Shown: piece after piece, positions 63,841-64,000 of the stretch | Layout of the letters: each line of letters begins with the position of its first letter | Numbering within the stretch: the stretch's first letter is position 1 | Assembly (NCBI RefSeq): GCF_901827185.1 | Contig: NZ_LR594671.1 | Coordinates: forward strand, 3,534,001 to 3,598,000 | Direction of reading: 5' to 3' | From: Variovorax sp. PBL-E5 | GTDB lineage: Bacteria > Pseudomonadota > Gammaproteobacteria > Burkholderiales > Burkholderiaceae_C | Length of the DNA: 64,000 nucleotides | The notes under the pieces: model-generated | The model's database searches: none | Told to the model about the DNA's origin: nothing | The model's input: only the letters and a program-made list of their open reading frames with translations | Made by a program: the position numbers and the translations under genes

Positions 63841-64000
63841 GCGAAGGCGAGTGTGCGACCGCTGGCACGACCATCGTCAGCTCCCTCACGGAAGCACCGG
63901 GCGCGGCCCGGCCTGCACGCCGCGCCTGGCTGGTCGACCTGCTGCTGCTGGCCTCGCTGTGGGGCGCGTCCTTCCTCTTCATGCGCATCGGCGCGGCCGA
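63837..64000 (+). CDS. EamA/DMT-family permease, N-terminal part (3' end outside window)
   Basis: About 54 residues are visible. After a polar leader (to RPARRAW) the first membrane segment DLLLLASLWGASFLFMRIGA is that of EamA permeases of the drug/metabolite family. The ATG overlaps the ogt stop, so it may be co-transcribed with the repair genes. The rest lies outside the window. Confidence 0.75.
   Translation, partial: MSEGECATAGTTIVSSLTEAPGAARPARRAWLVDLLLLASLWGASFLFMRIGAA

Overview
The window is high-GC, densely packed bacterial chromosome with almost no intergenic space and no gene-free stretch above 200 bases. Gene content points to a Burkholderiales bacterium of the Comamonadaceae, most like Variovorax. 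The clues are Entner-Doudoroff genes with gnd, many one-gene tripartite tricarboxylate (Bug/TctC) binding proteins, Liv-type ABC and TRAP importers, a Pcm-rhodanese-TolC row, and LysR/MarR/TetR/AraC regulators beside small catabolic operons. This assignment is inference from gene content, not from a marker gene. I saw no rRNA, tRNA, CRISPR array, insertion sequence or prophage gene.

Layout. 1-4.8 kb: the end of a class II aldolase, the divergent selenouridine pair selU/selD, an unknown Cys-containing protein and gnd. 5-8.8 kb: a TRAP importer (P, Q, M) and an EamA permease. 8.8-17.5 kb: a VanA/VanB-like Rieske oxygenase pair, a LysR regulator, and a leftward operon of class II aldolase, LivH, a fused LivM-LivG, LivF and a LivK-like binding protein. 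The upstream regions of the oxygenase and of the aldolase carry the same 69-base promoter/operator block, so this looks like one regulon: import and demethylation of a still unknown compound. 17.7-20.1 kb: ECF sigma factor, exported ferritin-like protein, cytochrome c, GTP cyclohydrolase I. 20.2-25.2 kb: a MarR-headed leftward run (MFS, MATE, SDR) divergent from a thioesterase and glyoxalase I. 25.3-29.5 kb: DUF2272-like protein, haloacid-dehalogenase-like protein, eda, edd. 29.6-34.2 kb: OmpA-like protein, gamma-glutamylcyclotransferase, sodC, a MobA-like nucleotidyltransferase, pdxH and a drug exporter.

34.2-42.3 kb: a catabolic cluster flanked by two Bug-type binding proteins: DapA-like aldolase, HpcH/CitE-like lyase, CaiB-type CoA-transferase, LhgO-like FAD enzyme, pyrone-dicarboxylate-hydrolase-like amidohydrolase and a LysR regulator. 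42.3-45 kb: a TonB-dependent receptor with a small His-rich partner. 45-50.1 kb: histidine ammonia-lyase divergent from a TetR regulator, then pcm, rhodanese and a TolC-family channel. 50.1-58.8 kb: an AraC regulator divergent from a six-gene acyl-CoA degradation operon (ligase, SCP-x-type thiolase, two MaoC-fold proteins, SDR, acyl-CoA dehydrogenase), a frame-disrupted methylglyoxal synthase, an OtnC-like aldolase and a small unknown gene. 58.9-64 kb: waaA, a phosphomannomutase/phosphoglucomutase, an Ada-AlkA fusion, ogt and the start of another EamA permease.

The most interesting signals are the duplicated promoter-operator block, the split MaoC pair in the acyl-CoA operon, the sigma/ferritin/cytochrome/FolE group, the 34-42 kb acid-degradation cluster and the methylglyoxal synthase whose second half-domain is out of frame.
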